64,000 nucleotides of DNA from Erythrophleum ivorense (taxonomy: Eukaryota > Streptophyta > Magnoliopsida > Fabales > Fabaceae). The position numbers and the translations under genes were made by a program. Shown piece after piece: positions 1 through 14,096 of the stretch. Under the pieces are notes generated by a model. The model was not told where the DNA came from. It saw only the letters and a list, made by a program, of their open reading frames with translations, and did not search any database. The stretch is taken from contig JAIUCV010000007.1 in NCBI GenBank assembly GCA_026724425.1, positions 23,764,129-23,828,128 on the forward strand. The letters run 5' to 3'. Positions within the stretch are counted from its first letter, which is position 1. Each line of letters starts with the position of its first letter.

Positions 1-3000
1 ACTAATACCTACCCAACCGATCTTCATTCGTAAAATTCTCTCTTTAAAACGCTCTCATCAGTCATGTGACAAGAAATTGCTCATATCCAGCTATTTCTTT
101 CATAAAACTTAATACCGTCGTTTTTCAGCACGTGACAAGAAAGAAAAACGGGGAAAACAAACGACAGGAGAGAGAGAGACATCAAACAGCCGAAGAAGAT
201 TCGCAGTTAATGCTGTGACTTACCGACACTTGATTACAATAAAAGTTGAAATTAATGGTGGTAGCCTGGTAGGAAAGGAAATGAGGAAGACACTTTCAGA
301 ATTCAGACTATAAGCATATAAACAGGCTGGCACATTAATGATAAGGCCAAAAAATTGGGTGAAAAGTAAACGGTTGTGCTTTTAACGCTTATAATGGACT
401 TAAATGTAGTTATATGATACTATATTTTTTCAAATTATATATTGAGAGTTTGACATTTTTCTAAAGTTCAAAAAATATTGTTTGTATTTACAAATTAGAA
501 TGCTATTATTTATAGTTGCTCAGATCATTGACAAAGTTGGTAGAATCGGCCTAGTGTTTTCATATATTTTTCTGTAATTGTTATTGTTTGTGGAGGAGAT
601 TTTTTCAAAAAAAATTACTAATAAAAATTTATTAAATCCGTAAGTCCAGTGTTAAATCGAAGAATCTTAGATACTTTGGAAACAATCAACTCACTGCGAC
701 TAAGAAAATATATAAATAATAGTAATATTAAATTTGAGTTCTGCATTTTTCCAGAGGAGTATACTCGGATCGGCTCGTAACATCACAGACCCTAGTAGTC
801 TACTGACGTATTAAGGTTTGGTTTAGAAATACTGTGGCTATAAAAAAGCTAAAGGAGTTATAAAAAACTACTATATAATTAGAAAGCATAAAAATAATAT
901 TAGATAATGTGTAGGGTGACATAATGAATGTACTTTATAACTCTTTTTTTGGCAATATTAAATATCCAAAGAACTTTAGTTTAAGTTATTAAAATAACGA
1001 AAATGTGTTTAGGTTAAATTGAAATAAATAACTTAAAGATAAAAATTCAAAACTCATCAGGCTAGCATCTGTATCAAATTAGGAATAGAAATATATGTGA
1101 GATTAATTTGTCTATATGATATTTGTGTATAGGTAGCCACTGTGGCTGAGAAACTAATGAAAATATAAGAAGATATATATAAGTAATAATGTAAATATAG
1201 TACTAATAGGTTTATAATAGAGACATATATCTGAAATTTAATTAAAAATAATAAGTCCTTTTAAGCATGTGAAATTAATAATAGTTATAACTGTTTTTAC
1301 AAATATCTCATGATGTTTTCCAAACGCAACAATAACTCTTAAAAAATATCAAAAGAAAAGCAAAAGCCAAAGTAATCCTAAATAAACCTGAAGTAGGTGA
1401 TAAGGGCCATGGATGGAGGCAAAAAAAATTTCATTGTGGATGAAGGAGAGAGCTATATGTTATAATATATATTTTAAAAAAATATATTTATAAATTATTA
1501 TATAATATATATGTACACACATTACGAAATTAACATAATACATGTTGTATTAAAATAAGGCACTGTGGCATGCACCCTATTTGTGCACTGCCGCGGTGCA
1601 TAATATGAAAGATAATATATCCCTTAAATAGGTCTCAATTTATATAGTTCATCTCATATGCTAACATTTTATATGACTGATTTTCAAGTAAAACAAAAAT
1701 ATAAAATAAAATTTATGGAAAATTTGACAATAATTTATCAAACTTGAAAAGAAAGACTGAAAAATTTTAGAGATAGGACAAATACAAAAATGTACAAGTG
1801 AAAAAACATTAAACAATGAAAGATGTAAACATATTCTTTAAAATAAATTAGAAAGAGTAAATAGAAGAATAATAAAGTAAAATTATAATAGATAAATGAT
1901 TAATTATATTGTTAACTTTAATTTAATTTTTAATTTAATAATTTTTATTTAAAAATTTATAAGTAAATTCCCATAGTTTAAATTTTTTTTTTAATTGAAT
2001 CCCCTGTTAACAAACGACTATCGTAAGTGCTCAGTTAAAATATGCAGTGTCATTTTGGCACTCTCGCTCTCGCATGGTCCCCTTGGCAGCCAGTACCCCA
2101 CATACCCACAGTACCCCATTCGCGAAGCAAAACTTTAACTTCAGTTTGGTTGGAGAAAAAGGAACGAATTTATTTCTTTTTTTTTACTATATTTATTATA
2201 TTTTTATAACTATTATTTAATATTTTTTTTATTATAAATCCCCAAATAAAAACAACATTGGCATTAATTAGTGGAAGTAGACAAATCAGGAGGGTCTCTG
2301 ATACGACCTATATTTATAAACCGAAATAGGCCTTTGGTCCGGGAAATTAATGCGGAGAAATATCTGGACTTTCTGCGTTCCAAGAAAATTATTGTTTTTG
2401 GTTAATAATCGAGGCTCCCCGCGAAAACTTTGAATCTATTCTAGAAAAACACGGATTTTAGCAGTGGAAACAGAATATTAGCCCTTTTCGCATTTAAATT
2501 TATTGACATTAAATTACACAGATAAGCCTTTTTTTAGTTGTTAATTCTCTGAGCATACATAAGCTTGTATTAACATATTTCTCACACACAGGCAAATTTT
2601 GTTTTTGATTAAAAGTCATATGTAGGTTTTATTTTCTAACGAGCCACATAAAAATTCTCCATAGATTTAAAAAGAATTTTCAAAATTTTGGGAGTTAAGT
2701 GCTCCCTGGTCCTCTGTCCCTCTATAGTTGATGACCTGCTTGAAATTGCCGTGAATTTTTATTTATCTTGAAATAATTTACTTTAAATGAAGCTTTACTG
2801 GAAAAATTGTATTTGACAAAATCATTTGATAAGACACTTTTAGTAATATTATTTTGTTTGACAAAATTAAAAAAAAAATGCTTTTTACTATCAAATTACT
2901 AAAAGGGTATATATTTAAGAGAAGAGATAAAAAAAGTTAACGATAGTTGTGATAATCAATAATTTTGAGTATGTATAATTATCATTAAAAAATAATTTTT

Positions 3001-3309
3001 TGTTTTGTTTTAAAAAGAATGCACAATTTTTTTACTTGCTTTTTGCAACAAAAAAATTACTTTTATTGCCACTCAAGAATAGCTTCTTCTTTAATAAAAA
3101 AAAACCTAATTCAAACGTCTCATTTAACTAAAATAATTACCTTTTTTGTTTTAAATAACTTTTTCTCCCGCAGACTTGGTCAAAGATACTATCGCTAATT
3201 GCATTGATGTAGCAGTATTAATTGCAATAAGATGTCTGTCACTTAAAAAAAAAAAATTAAATCCACTTTTATTTATAAGGAGATAAAGAAATATACACAA
3301 CATACGTAC

Positions 3310-3341
<32 letters not shown>

Positions 3342-6300
3342 TCAACTTATTAAATAACATAAAAATAAAAATAAATGATTTGTTACTAGTTTTTCGAATT
3401 TATTTAAGCCATTTGCTCAGAGATATTTAGATTAAAATATTTTAATATTAAAATGCCTAATATTAATATCATAACTAAAAGGTAATGCACTTGATATTTT
3501 ATAAAAATTGACAAAATTATTTTTTCCTAAAAGAAGTAAGATCTCAAATCCTTTTTGGCAATATAAAATCTCAGTAAAATAGTTGCATGCTACATCCTAT
3601 ATTTCTATGTACGTTGTGTGTGTGTGTATGTGAATCATTTTAAAAGTAAGAGTAAGTATGTATAAATAATTTCAAATAAAAAATAATTTTTAAAATTAAG
3701 AAATATGAAATGGGTTACTTAATCTAACAATTAATAATAATTTTAAACCCTTTGTATATTTTATTTAATCGCATGTTTAAATAGAATATACATGTAACTT
3801 TATATTAATAAAAAAAGACAATACGTTACGTAATCGAACAACAAAAAACAGTTTTTGACCTTTTTTTAATGATTATTAGCTTTGCACTTATTTTTTGGTA
3901 CAACTAACTGGAAGAGAACAAAAATGACAATATCTTAATATTACAGACTGCAACCAAAAGTGATTCATTAGTGAAAACCATTTAGCGAATGACCATTTTA
4001 TATTACATAACATTTGGTAAAAATTGATGATAAGCGCATAAAATTGAAATAAATGAATAGTTTCAGAATATTCTATCTTAGTTAAACATTTATTTATCGC
4101 AGCTTGTAAATGTTCACATAAATGTTAAGCGGATATTGGCTTAATATTATATCATATAAAAAAGATGAATAAAATAAATTTTTAAAATTTATTTTATATT
4201 TAAAATTGTGGTAAAAAGAGGAAAAATAATAATTCAATCTATTTAAATGATGACAAATACTACTTATGAAATAAAAAAATTAAAATGATCATCGTGTAAA
4301 GTAGATAAATTAAAAATGAAATTATATCAACTAAATAAAAGAAAAAAATTTGAGCATATAAATATATATATAATTTATTTATCATTTATTTAATATTTTT
4401 CAAATTTTAATAACTCAAAAAATATGCATGACTTCAACATATACAGTCGCCCAATATTTAAAATCTGATAACATATCCTATTTTAATTAGTTCCTATTTT
4501 TTATTTATGTTTATTTATAATTTAAAATTAATTGAATAACATATTTGTCTATCTATAAAACAATTTTTATATTACACTTTACTTGTTTTGTTTACTAAGA
4601 ATTCATTTGTTACAATATATAGGATAAAGTCTGATAAAATTTTAAAACTATACAATGTTATATGTGATATTACATAAAATAATGTATTATCAAAAAAAAT
4701 TATATAAAATAATATTATCATTTATTTGATGATACATTATATAACACTGGATAAGATAAAAATCTAACTCTATTGACAAAAATACCATTTACTTAAAAAA
4801 TATACTATACTTATCTAAATTTATTGTGTTATATTAATTTTTAGAGGGAGAGTATGGATGAATAGGACTGCATATAATGCATGATGACTTGGGCAACCTA
4901 ATCACATCAAGCTAAGTAGTAAAAAAATAATTTAGACAGATTAGGTCAGATTAGCTATATTAGTCAGTTTCAATTAGCTTAGCCCAATTCTATGAATTTT
5001 TTTTAAAAAAAAATATTTATTTTATATAGACTTATATGAAAATTTTATTTTTTAGGGGCAAAATATAATTTTATAAAGATTGATATGAAGTTTTTATTTT
5101 TTAATAGTCAATTTATAATTTTTAGCAAATATAAAAAGAAATAGCTTATCTAGTTTGAGAAACAAATTTAGTACAATTTCATACTAAACCAATTAGACCT
5201 AATTCGATACTAAATCTCATCTCGATCCTATTAATTTTTTTAAAAAACTATCTTATAGAAACTTATATGAAAAAGTTTTAGTAGCAAAATGTAATTTTAA
5301 AAGGACTTATTTAAATATTTTATTTTTTTAGGGTCATTTTATAATTTTTACCAAAAATTTAAAAATAACCCAATTAGCTTGATTCCAACTAATACTAATT
5401 AAATTTGGTCAAGCTTAGACATTAGGCTTAAAAAAAGAATTTTGATGCAAATCAGGTCAAATATTGAGTTACTCTAATACTAGGCCTATGATCACCCTTA
5501 TCAAGATAGGCTAAAACCTAACTCAGCCTAACCAATAAATATCCCCATAAGTAAGGAGTTAAAATCAAAAAGTATAGATAAGGTCTTATATATCAAAACC
5601 TAATCAGTCTTAATACTACTCTCCAAAGTATAATTATGTTATATATCATTTTAATGTATAAGAAAGCTTTAATGTATAAACTTATATAATACATTACTTG
5701 TACTAAACAAGTGATAAATTCATAATATATTATATTAATTTATATTATCAGATCTTATGTGATATACCAAACGGGCCCCAATACAAGGAGTACAAGAGGC
5801 AAAGCCATCTTGGCAAAGATAGTAGTGGATTGCCATCAAATCATCTCCTTATTGCATTCCTTCTTGTCCCTACTTTTCTCTAAAATGCATCAGTTTGGTG
5901 TATGGATCTTGGCCCTTTTTGCCATCCCACAATACACACATACTACATGTCCTAATAAGCAAAACACAGTCATTGAATGGTGGCAGAAAAGGGGCAAACA
6001 TTTGCATGTAGTTTTTTTTTTTCATCATTTTTAGCTAATTCCCTTATTCCATTAAGACAGGAAATCAACATTTTGCACTAAGGGAAGCTTCACATTCACA
6101 TCTAACATAGGTAAGCATTCAAAGATAAGCTTAGTTCTTTTGTAACTCTAAAATACAATATTTACATTTTGTTGCCATTTGCACCTCATAGTGAAGCTTT
6201 ATTTTGCTGCAGCTATTAGGTGGGTTTATTTTGCTGCAAATATCTATTATCCTTGATTAGAGGTTGAAACTTGTTTGTGATTGAGAATCCTTGGTTTGCC

Positions 6301-6366
6301 ACTTGTTTAAAAAGTGTTTCCATTTGCAAAGTTGAAGTTGTATATGTAGCTAAATGAAATTTGATA
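1..6366. other. AT-rich intergenic region without recognisable genes
   Basis: No reading frame here shows a recognisable domain; the longest (under 100 codons) are low-complexity. The stretch holds homopolymer runs, short microsatellites at 3,325-3,341 (TA) and 3,614-3,628 (TG), and a duplicated AT-rich block near 5.0-5.4 kb. A short stretch of higher GC around 2,030-2,140 has no coding signature. It ends at the target duplication of the first LTR element. Confidence 0.6.
4985..5391. repeat. Two-copy tandem duplication, period about 231 bp
   Basis: Two diverged copies follow each other, roughly 4,985-5,160 and 5,216-5,391. Both contain CTTATATGAA (5,031 and 5,262), then a T-rich run, an AGCAAAAT/GGCAAAAT-TAATTTTA block and TTTATAATTTTTA. 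The offset between matched words is 231 bp. Nothing coding is seen. Confidence 0.6.
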
Positions 6367-6371
6367 ACATA
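6367..6371. repeat. Target-site duplication ACATA, left copy (outer solo LTR)
   Basis: ACATA directly precedes the TGTAACACC terminus and recurs exactly at 13,732-13,736 directly after the TGTTACA terminus. A 5-bp target duplication is the signature of LTR-retroelement integrase. Confidence 0.85.
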
Positions 6372-8201
6372 TGTAACACCATAGTTTCTAGCTCATTTCA
6401 TGTCATTCTTAAGCATTCTATCATGATTCATATAGGCTTCCCATAGAAAAAGCAAGGAGAATGGGATTAATTTCGCTTTGCGTCTTATCTAAAAATGTCA
6501 ATCTGTGTCACATGGATTGTGTGAGCTCATGCTATACATCTTCATATTTAATTATATCATTACAACTCATTTGTATCCCAAAAATATACTTACAAGTCAT
6601 AGAAACCAAAAAGAGACATGGGAAATGGGTATTCATTCTCGGCCAGAATTGGCCTTATTTTTTGACAAATTTTGGAAAATCATAACTAAATCTAGAAAAA
6701 TTGAAATCATGCAATCTTGGTCATTCTGGAAATATTGGGATGTCCAATTCATGATAAAAATATGTACAAGTCATAAAATCCCATACACAGGGCGTTTCAC
6801 ATGAGAAATTGTCTGGAGGTCGGGCTAGGTCTTGATGCTGTCACAATTTACTGATATGAATTTAAAAAATGTCCAATTAATTCTACAAAAATCCAATCCA
6901 TGTAAATGATACCAATCTAGAAAGCTATGGATGTCAAATAGAGAGAAAAAATATCTCCAGATGAGTTCATTGAGCCCAAATCTCAGAATTCAATGGAACA
7001 ATACTTCTGGTCAGGCAAGGCTACTGATACTGGACAAAAACTTCAAAAATTTATATCTTCCTCTCTAGACCTCCAAATGATGAGCTCATGCTATACATCC
7101 TCATATTTAATTACATCATTACAACTCATTTGTATCCCAAAAATATACTTACAACTCATAGAAACCGAAAAGAGACATGGGAAATGGGTATTCATTCTTG
7201 GCCAAAATTGGCCTTATTTCTGGGCAAATTTTGAAAATCATAACTAAATCTAGAAAAATTGAAATCATGAAATCTTGGTCATTCTGGAAATATTGGGATG
7301 TCCAATTCATGTTAAAAATATGTATAAGTCATAAAATCCATACATAGGGCATTTGACATGAGAAATTGTTTGGAGGTCAGGCTGGGTTCTGATGTTGTCA
7401 CAATTTACTGATATGAATTTCAAAAATATCCAATTAATTCCAAAAAAATCCAATCCATGAAAGTGATACCAATCTAGAAAACTATGGATGTCAAATAGAG
7501 AGAAAAAATATCTCCAAATCAGTTCATTAAGCCCAGATCTCAAAATTCGATGGAACAATACTTCTAGTCGGGCAAGGCTATTGATACTAGACAGAAACTT
7601 CAAAAATTCATATCTTCCTCTCTAAACCTCCAAATGAGGTGCTTCTAGTTGGTACAAGTCACTGTAATTTATTAGTTTCTTTGTATAAAATTTCATGGCA
7701 ATTGGACATCATTTGGATCTCAAATGACAGAAAACAATTTCGGACCAATTGAATAGTGCAGCAGACCAAATCCATAAAATTTGCCAATTTCGAAAAATTA
7801 TCAAATATTCTGTAGACCTCCAAAAATTATGATCTTTAACTTCCCAAAAATCTCTTATTGAGACCTAATTCCATGTCACATTTCAAATCAAGACTAATTC
7901 ATTTGGCTAAAAAGTGACATAGGATTTCATAATGGTCAATTTTGACTCCATATAGGATACCAAAGTTGCCAAATGGATTTCCCTTGGTCTTGGTACCTTT
8001 TGGGCAAGTATAAAAGTACATTTGAGACTTAAGTGAGCTGCCCAAATGGTCCCAAACCTCATGCATCTCATTTTGGCCATCTAACCCACACTTATGTATA
8101 CTTCCATCAAAATTCCATATTGCACACTTTAGCATTTCATACTCAAAATCAGTGCTATGGGTCATATATCATTTTCATACATCTAAACATCACATAATAG
8201 T

Positions 8202-8206
8202 ATATT
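8202..8206. repeat. Target-site duplication ATATT, left copy (nested solo LTR)
   Basis: ATATT lies directly before TGTGACACC and recurs exactly at 11,140-11,144 directly after TTGTTACA. It marks the insertion point inside the outer LTR. Confidence 0.88.
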
Positions 8207-11139
8207 TGTGACACCTTAACCTCTAGCTCATACCCAACGTGCCCTTTAGCCCATATGGGCGGTGCGGAACTCATAAGGGAGACACTTTCTCTACCTTATG
8301 CTTACTCTTTGTATGGCACTATGTGTGGGTAGAGATCCACTTAGAAGTAATATGGACCGGTTGAGCTCTCTCTATGCTCCCTCATGCACAATTACACTAT
8401 TGAGACTTATTTCAATCCCAGCTATATGCTTCAAACTCATGGAAAGCAAAAAGGGATTGGAGACATGCATTTTCGCTATGGGCAGATTTTGCTTCATTTC
8501 TGGGCTAACTTTGGAAATTCATAACTAAATGCAGAAAAATCGTATCTGCATGATCTGGGTCATTCTAGAAATTTTGAGACGTCTACTTCATGCTAAAAAT
8601 ACATAGAAGTCTCAATCTCTCACTCATTCTGCGTTTGACATCGAAATAGTTCACTGGTCAGAAGGGGCTTCTTTGCTGTCACAGTTTACTGATATGAACT
8701 TTGGAAATGTCTAACTAATTCCACAAAAATCCAATGCTCATAAACTCTATCTCTATGGAAAGATGTGGATGTTAGATAGAGGAGAAAAATATCTCTAGAT
8801 CAGTCCACCTAGCCAATTTCCCGGAAACCGATGAAACAGTACCTCGGGTCTGGTTGGGTGTCTGATTCTGGGCAGAACTTCGAAATTGCATAACTTCCTC
8901 TCTGGACCTCTAAATGAGGTGCTTCCAGTTCCTACAAGTCACTGTGACCATCTAGTTTCTGTGTATAAAATTTCGTAGCCATTGGACTACGTTTGCCCCT
9001 CGGATGACATGATTTCAAATCTGACCAAATGAACAGTGATTTTTCTAAATCCGAATTTCTGATGTAAACTTTGAATGCTCATAGAAAATGCTATAGACCT
9101 CTAAATGACATGAACTCTAGCTTCCCAGAAAGCTCTAACCATACTCTAGTTCCATGTCAAATCTCATGGCTAGAAGAGGTCATATGGCTATTCTATGACA
9201 TCATGTGCAAAATGGCCCTTTCTTGGCCAAAAGTGTGGCTAATGGGGTCCAATCTTAAGTTTTCTACTTCTATGACTCTTTGAGCACATGAGAAAGCATC
9301 CATAGGAGCTATCAATCATGCCTCAAGTGTCTAATAACTTAGATTGGGGAAACTCACTACCCCATGCCCACTTATGCACCCTTATCTACTAAGCTACCCT
9401 TGGCTCTTTCTCAATCAACCATGCTATTTCATTCATCATAAAGCTCATTCTCATACATTCATCATTCATATATACATTATCGTGCAAAAACTAGAAATGT
9501 ACATAAGCTACATCATTGCTTTACATTTACATCTCATATACAAGTTACATATACAATGTAGTACAAAACTATACACTTTTCTTCATCTCTATCCCTAGCC
9601 TCATGCTTGTTGGTGGTTGTTCCCATCTCTTATCTCACTTGGGCCACCTGACATGGTTGGATGGTGGAGGGGGAGGGTGAGATTCGGAGAATCTCAGTAG
9701 TTCAACTCTCATTCAAACATACATATATTGCATGCAACAAGTCTCATTAAGCATGTATGGCATGTTAGCATGTCAAACATGATAGAAAACGTTTAAACAT
9801 GTGAAATGGCCATGGATAACATTCATGAGTTCGCTGAGTACTTGGATCGGCCTCACCCCTTCCCTTATGGCTTTTGGATTTGCCTTCCCGAGGTACTTAG
9901 ACTCACCCTTACACTTTGGGAGTCAACCTCACTTTTGGGAGACATGGCTCAACCAACTTAGGGCTTCGGCTCATCCTCACCTTGGCTTCAGGGTTATTGG
10001 CTTTTCCATTTCCTCAAGCAAACCAAACAATCATTTAAAACATCATCTCAATCATATCACATAATCATGCTAACACACTTCTCATAGCTCATATCATTCA
10101 TACACACAAGCAAGACAATGTAAACACACAATTATGCATGAGAGAAAGCGGAGAGAACTACCTTCGCTAGCTATTCTCAATTTGCTCTGACACTTGACTC
10201 CTCCCTTGTTGGTTTTCACAACAACTTCTAGATGGGAGAGTTCCTCTTGAGCCTAACCACACAAAAGCATGGAATTAATACTTTACTACTCAATTCTTAA
10301 GCTAGGGATCACTTCTAAGCAGCTCTACTGAGCTTCTCACTCTAGGTTTCTTCCTCACTCTAGGGTCCATGAACTATCCCTCTCTTTCTCAACTCATAAG
10401 AAAGGGGAAAAGCAAGAAGAGAAGACTATCTACTTCTAATCTCTCTCAAGAATGGTTTCCCACTCTCTCTCCTCTAAACCAGACTCAAACCTAACCATTC
10501 CTAACATCTGAACCGTAGGAAAGAGGGGAAAAAGGGGAGAAGGCAACTTACTAAGAGGGAGCCATGAAATTCATACCTTTCTTGTGCTTTCCTCTTCTCT
10601 TCAGCTTCTCTCTCTCTCCTCCGCCCTTTTCTCTCTCCTAAGACGAGTTTGAGTCGGTTAGAAGAAGAAAGAAGAGATTTGGAAGCTTTTAAAAGTCAAA
10701 TTCTCTTTTTTTCGCTTTTCTGGACCGCTCTCGCTACAGCGAGTTAGTGACCTCGCTACGGCGAGCTCGTGTCTGTTCCAGACTTTTGTCTTCGCTATAG
10801 CGTCGCTACGGCGAGATCGGGTCTATTCCCGGCCTCTGCCTTCGCTATAGCGCCGCTACGGCGAGCAACTCCCTGGTCTCTATATGGACTGCCATACTCG
10901 CTATAGCTAGGAACAATTTCGCTACGGCGAGCAACTCACTGGTTTCTATATGGAATGCCGCACTCGCTATAGCTAGAAACATACTCGCTACGGCGAAGAG
11001 GCATTCTCGCTATGACGATTCCATATCTCGCTATGGCGAGAAGACTTGGAAAATTCTCAGCTGTTCGAAAATTTCCCAACTTCTCTTTCCCTTTCTTTTT
11101 CTCATTTTCTTTCCTATTTTCTTTTTCTGGGTTGTTACA
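8207..11139 (-). mobile_element. Nested solo LTR, 2.93 kb, related to its host LTR
   Basis: The termini are TGTGACACC and GGGTTGTTACA, bounded by exact ATATT duplications. Its left part (8,207-9,340) resembles 6,372-8,165 of the host LTR, and its middle (9,600-10,200) resembles 11,240-11,900 and 62,530-63,150. It is therefore a member of the same family inserted into an older copy. It carries an array of GC-rich palindromes at 10,729-11,040. No internal protein-coding region is present. Minus-strand sense is inferred from the TGTAACAACCC reading of its right end. Confidence 0.87.
10729..11040. repeat. Array of GC-rich palindromes (CTCGCTATRGCGAG type) inside the nested LTR
   Basis: About ten near-palindromic 12-14-mers built on TCGCTA...GCGA occur here, spaced 15-60 bp apart. 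Examples are TTCGCTATAGCG at 10,791-10,802 and CTCGCTATGGCGAG at 11,027-11,040. Linkers are also partly repeated (CTGG-TTTCTATATGGAATGCC type). The block is far richer in CpG than its surroundings. A functional role, for example a protein-binding or hairpin array, is not shown by the sequence. Confidence 0.8.
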
Positions 11140-11144
11140 ATATT
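11140..11144. repeat. Target-site duplication ATATT, right copy
   Basis: Exact partner of 8,202-8,206. After it, the sequence of the outer LTR resumes. Confidence 0.88.
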
Positions 11145-13731
11145 TACATGTGTCCCAAGGTTCATGGTACATATATAACATCATATACATTATGAACGAT
11201 CATTATGGTTCCAAAATGGGCAAAATAATACATAAGCTTGTCAATCCTTGCTCTTCATGGTTGTTGGCTCCCTTCACCATAATTACTTGATCCACCTAAC
11301 ATGTTAGATCATTGGAGAGGAGGGAATGAGATTCAAAGAATCCTAATAGCTCATCTCTCATTCAATCATACATAATATATGTAAAGCAAGCCTTAAAAAT
11401 GCATGCATGGACATAATACAAATCATAAGCATTCAAGAAGCAAGCTTAGCATGTGAACAAGCTATACAAATCATTCAAGAGCTCACCAAGTGTTTGGATT
11501 GGCCTCATACTTCTCCTCATAGATTTTAGACTTGCCTCACCCATTCTTTAAGCACTTTGGACTCAACTATACTCTTAGGAGCCCACTTTGCTTTTGGGAG
11601 ACTCTTTACTTTGTCTTAACCAAACTCAAGGGTTCTTGGCTCATCCTCACCATAGTGAAGAGTTCTTGGCCTCTCCACACTCAAGCAAACTCAAGAAACA
11701 TCATACATTCACTTGAAAATATAACATGACATCATGAAATCATGGCAAACAAGATCATACTAGCATATTTTTTATGGCTTGAAAATACACATACACACAT
11801 TTTAAAACAAGCTAAACACACATCCATGCATGAGAGAAGGTGGAGAGAGCTACCTTGCTTGCATTCACACACTTTTTCCTTAGGCGTTGACTCCTCTTCC
11901 TTGGCCTCACACACCCAAGAGGGTGGAGATCATTTCTCTTGGCCTAGACACATCATATGGAAGCTAGTTACACTCTTGAAACAAGTTAGGACATTAAACT
12001 TATATTTAAGAACATACTTGGTTCCATAAGTCACATAATGGTTCCATAAATAGCTTATTGAAGCAACCAACATTATTCAAGTTCTTGGCTCCATTCTCTT
12101 CCCATTTCTAGACCTCTTGACCTCATTTAAGGTCCCTGGAGCCATTACATATTCATTTACAAAAGCCTAGACACAAGTTGCTTCATAAGGTCATATTATG
12201 GAAGCCATTGCCTCATCTCCCAATCCATGGCTTCTAAATTTTTCCCAAGGGTTCCTCCCACCTTCTACCATCATATAAAGTCCCAAACTAAGGCTAGAAT
12301 AAATTAAAACACTCTCTAACCTGTCCATCTGTCCTAGGCCAACATTATGGAAGCATTTAGGGTTCAAGAGGTTTTCAATTTTTTCTTGATGGGAGAGCCA
12401 CTAGGGAGGCTTCTTAGGGGTCTTAGGAACTCAAACAAGCACTCACATATGCTAGAGAATCCATGAATCAAATCAGTTTTTACAATCCCTTCAAATGTAC
12501 TACACTTTTTCTACTTAGAGTTCATTAGTTTTTCTTGCAATTTCTTTGCTTTCTTGGATGGGAGATGCATGTGGGAAGCTCTCTAGGGGTCTTAGGAGCA
12601 TGTTTAAACATTCAATTAAGCCTAAGAATATTCATATAAAATCATATTTGCAAGGGAGCATTTGGATCTCTAATGGTTCTATCTTGTCTCATAATGCTCC
12701 TTTCTTGATTCTATTGGTTCCTTCTTAATCCTTGCCATCTAAAACCTCTAATCCCTCCATAAATTGGATAGAAAATAGCCCCTAAGAATTGGGCTCATGG
12801 TGGCCAAATTCGTGCAAGAGGAAAGGGGAGGAAGAAACTACCAAAGAATGAAAGTTTTACCTTGTTTTCTTGCTTCCTTTGGCTTGTTCTTCCACTTGGT
12901 TGACTTGCTCCCTCAAATTTCAAAATTAAACAGCACCAAACTCTCTATTAAAACCATAGAAAGAAAGCTTGAGAGGAAAGGGGCAAGTTTCAAAAAGGAT
13001 GGATATGGAATTTCTTAAAATTTTTTACCTTTATCTTGAATTTCTTCCTCCAAAATCTTCCTCCTCTTGTGCGCCTAAGAAGGGCAGCTTCTCCTTTGGT
13101 TTTAGGCAGAATTAATTTGGTCTTAGAGAGGAGAGAAAGAACGTGGCATATAAAGAAGAAGAAAGAAGCTTCCTTTTTAAAATGGTTTCCAATTTCGCCC
13201 TTCGTAATGACATTTCTAGTTTGACTTCGTTTTAGCTCTTTTTTGAGAACCATCTTTTTTATCATCAAATTTAGATTCCCAATTTAATAAAATGCCTTTG
13301 GAATCACTCAAATCGGAGCTAAAACCTTCCTGAACGAACCGGTCAAAGTTTGGGTCAATCGACATCGAAAAGAGTACACCGGAGGGGCTTCACTGGTCCT
13401 GGGGCTTCCCATGGTTTTTGGAGCCTCTGAAAACCCCGGAGAACTCAAAACTTTCATTTAAAAATCCCTCCTGTGAGTTTTTCAAAAAGTACCCATATTT
13501 ATGAAAATGCCACTGGCCTTTCAGCAAATTTATCGAATCATTCTGGCCTCGATTTCTGGGCAACTCAAGGGTCAAATCCTCATTTTCTATTATTTAGAGT
13601 TTTATTATAATTTTAGTTGGCCCCAATTCCTTCTATTTCAGGGATTTCCTTTTGTATCTGGCCCATTTATGACGTTTACGGAGAAACCGAACATTGTGTT
13701 TCTCATGTTTATGGAGGAATCAGATGTTACA

Positions 13732-13736
13732 ACATA
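13732..13736. repeat. Target-site duplication ACATA, right copy
   Basis: Exact partner of 6,367-6,371, closing the outer solo LTR. Confidence 0.85.
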
Positions 13737-14096
13737 TATATAGTTTGCAAAGTGTAAATCATATCATCAATTTTTTATTTTGCAAAACTCTATATTATTT
13801 ATGTATAAATGATGTAGAAAAGCTATAGTAAACAAATTCAAAGTTCATATTTTGCAAATTTTAGAGCTTTGAATCTTATGAAATGCAAAGCTTTGTATTT
13901 TATTTTAGTACCTTGTTCAATTCATTGCTTTATTGAAATGGTGATTATTTTAATACATTATCACTTCTCGTGGTGTTTGCCCTATTGCATGGTCAAGTAT
14001 ATGTTAAGTTTTTTGTTGGGCTCCATTTTGCTATCTTTTCAAAACAAAAATTTAAGTAACCTTGTCAACCTTTTTTTTTTCTTTCTGGAGCATCAT

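Larger units (their letters stand above)
6372..13731 (-). mobile_element. Outer solo LTR (about 4.4 kb) of a Ty3/gypsy-type element, split by a nested LTR
   Basis: The element starts TGTAACACCATAG and ends CAGATGTTACA, so it has TG...CA termini, and is flanked by exact ACATA duplications. Subtracting the nested element and its duplicated site (8,207-11,144) leaves 4,422 bp. No gag or pol frame is visible inside, so it is read as a solo LTR left by LTR-LTR recombination. Parts are clearly related to 8.2-11.1, 25.6-28.9, 59.6-61.1 and 61.1-64.0 kb. The minus strand is inferred as sense because TGTAACATC is the more usual 5' end of this kind of LTR; this is not proven. The small reading frames inside it are not considered genes. 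Confidence 0.85.

Noticed and set aside
8207..13731. Idea that 8.2-11.1 and 11.1-13.7 kb are two LTRs of one element
   Set aside because: Separate exact target duplications (ATATT, ACATA) and continuity of the outer LTR across the inner one fit nesting better; no internal gag-pol lies between.
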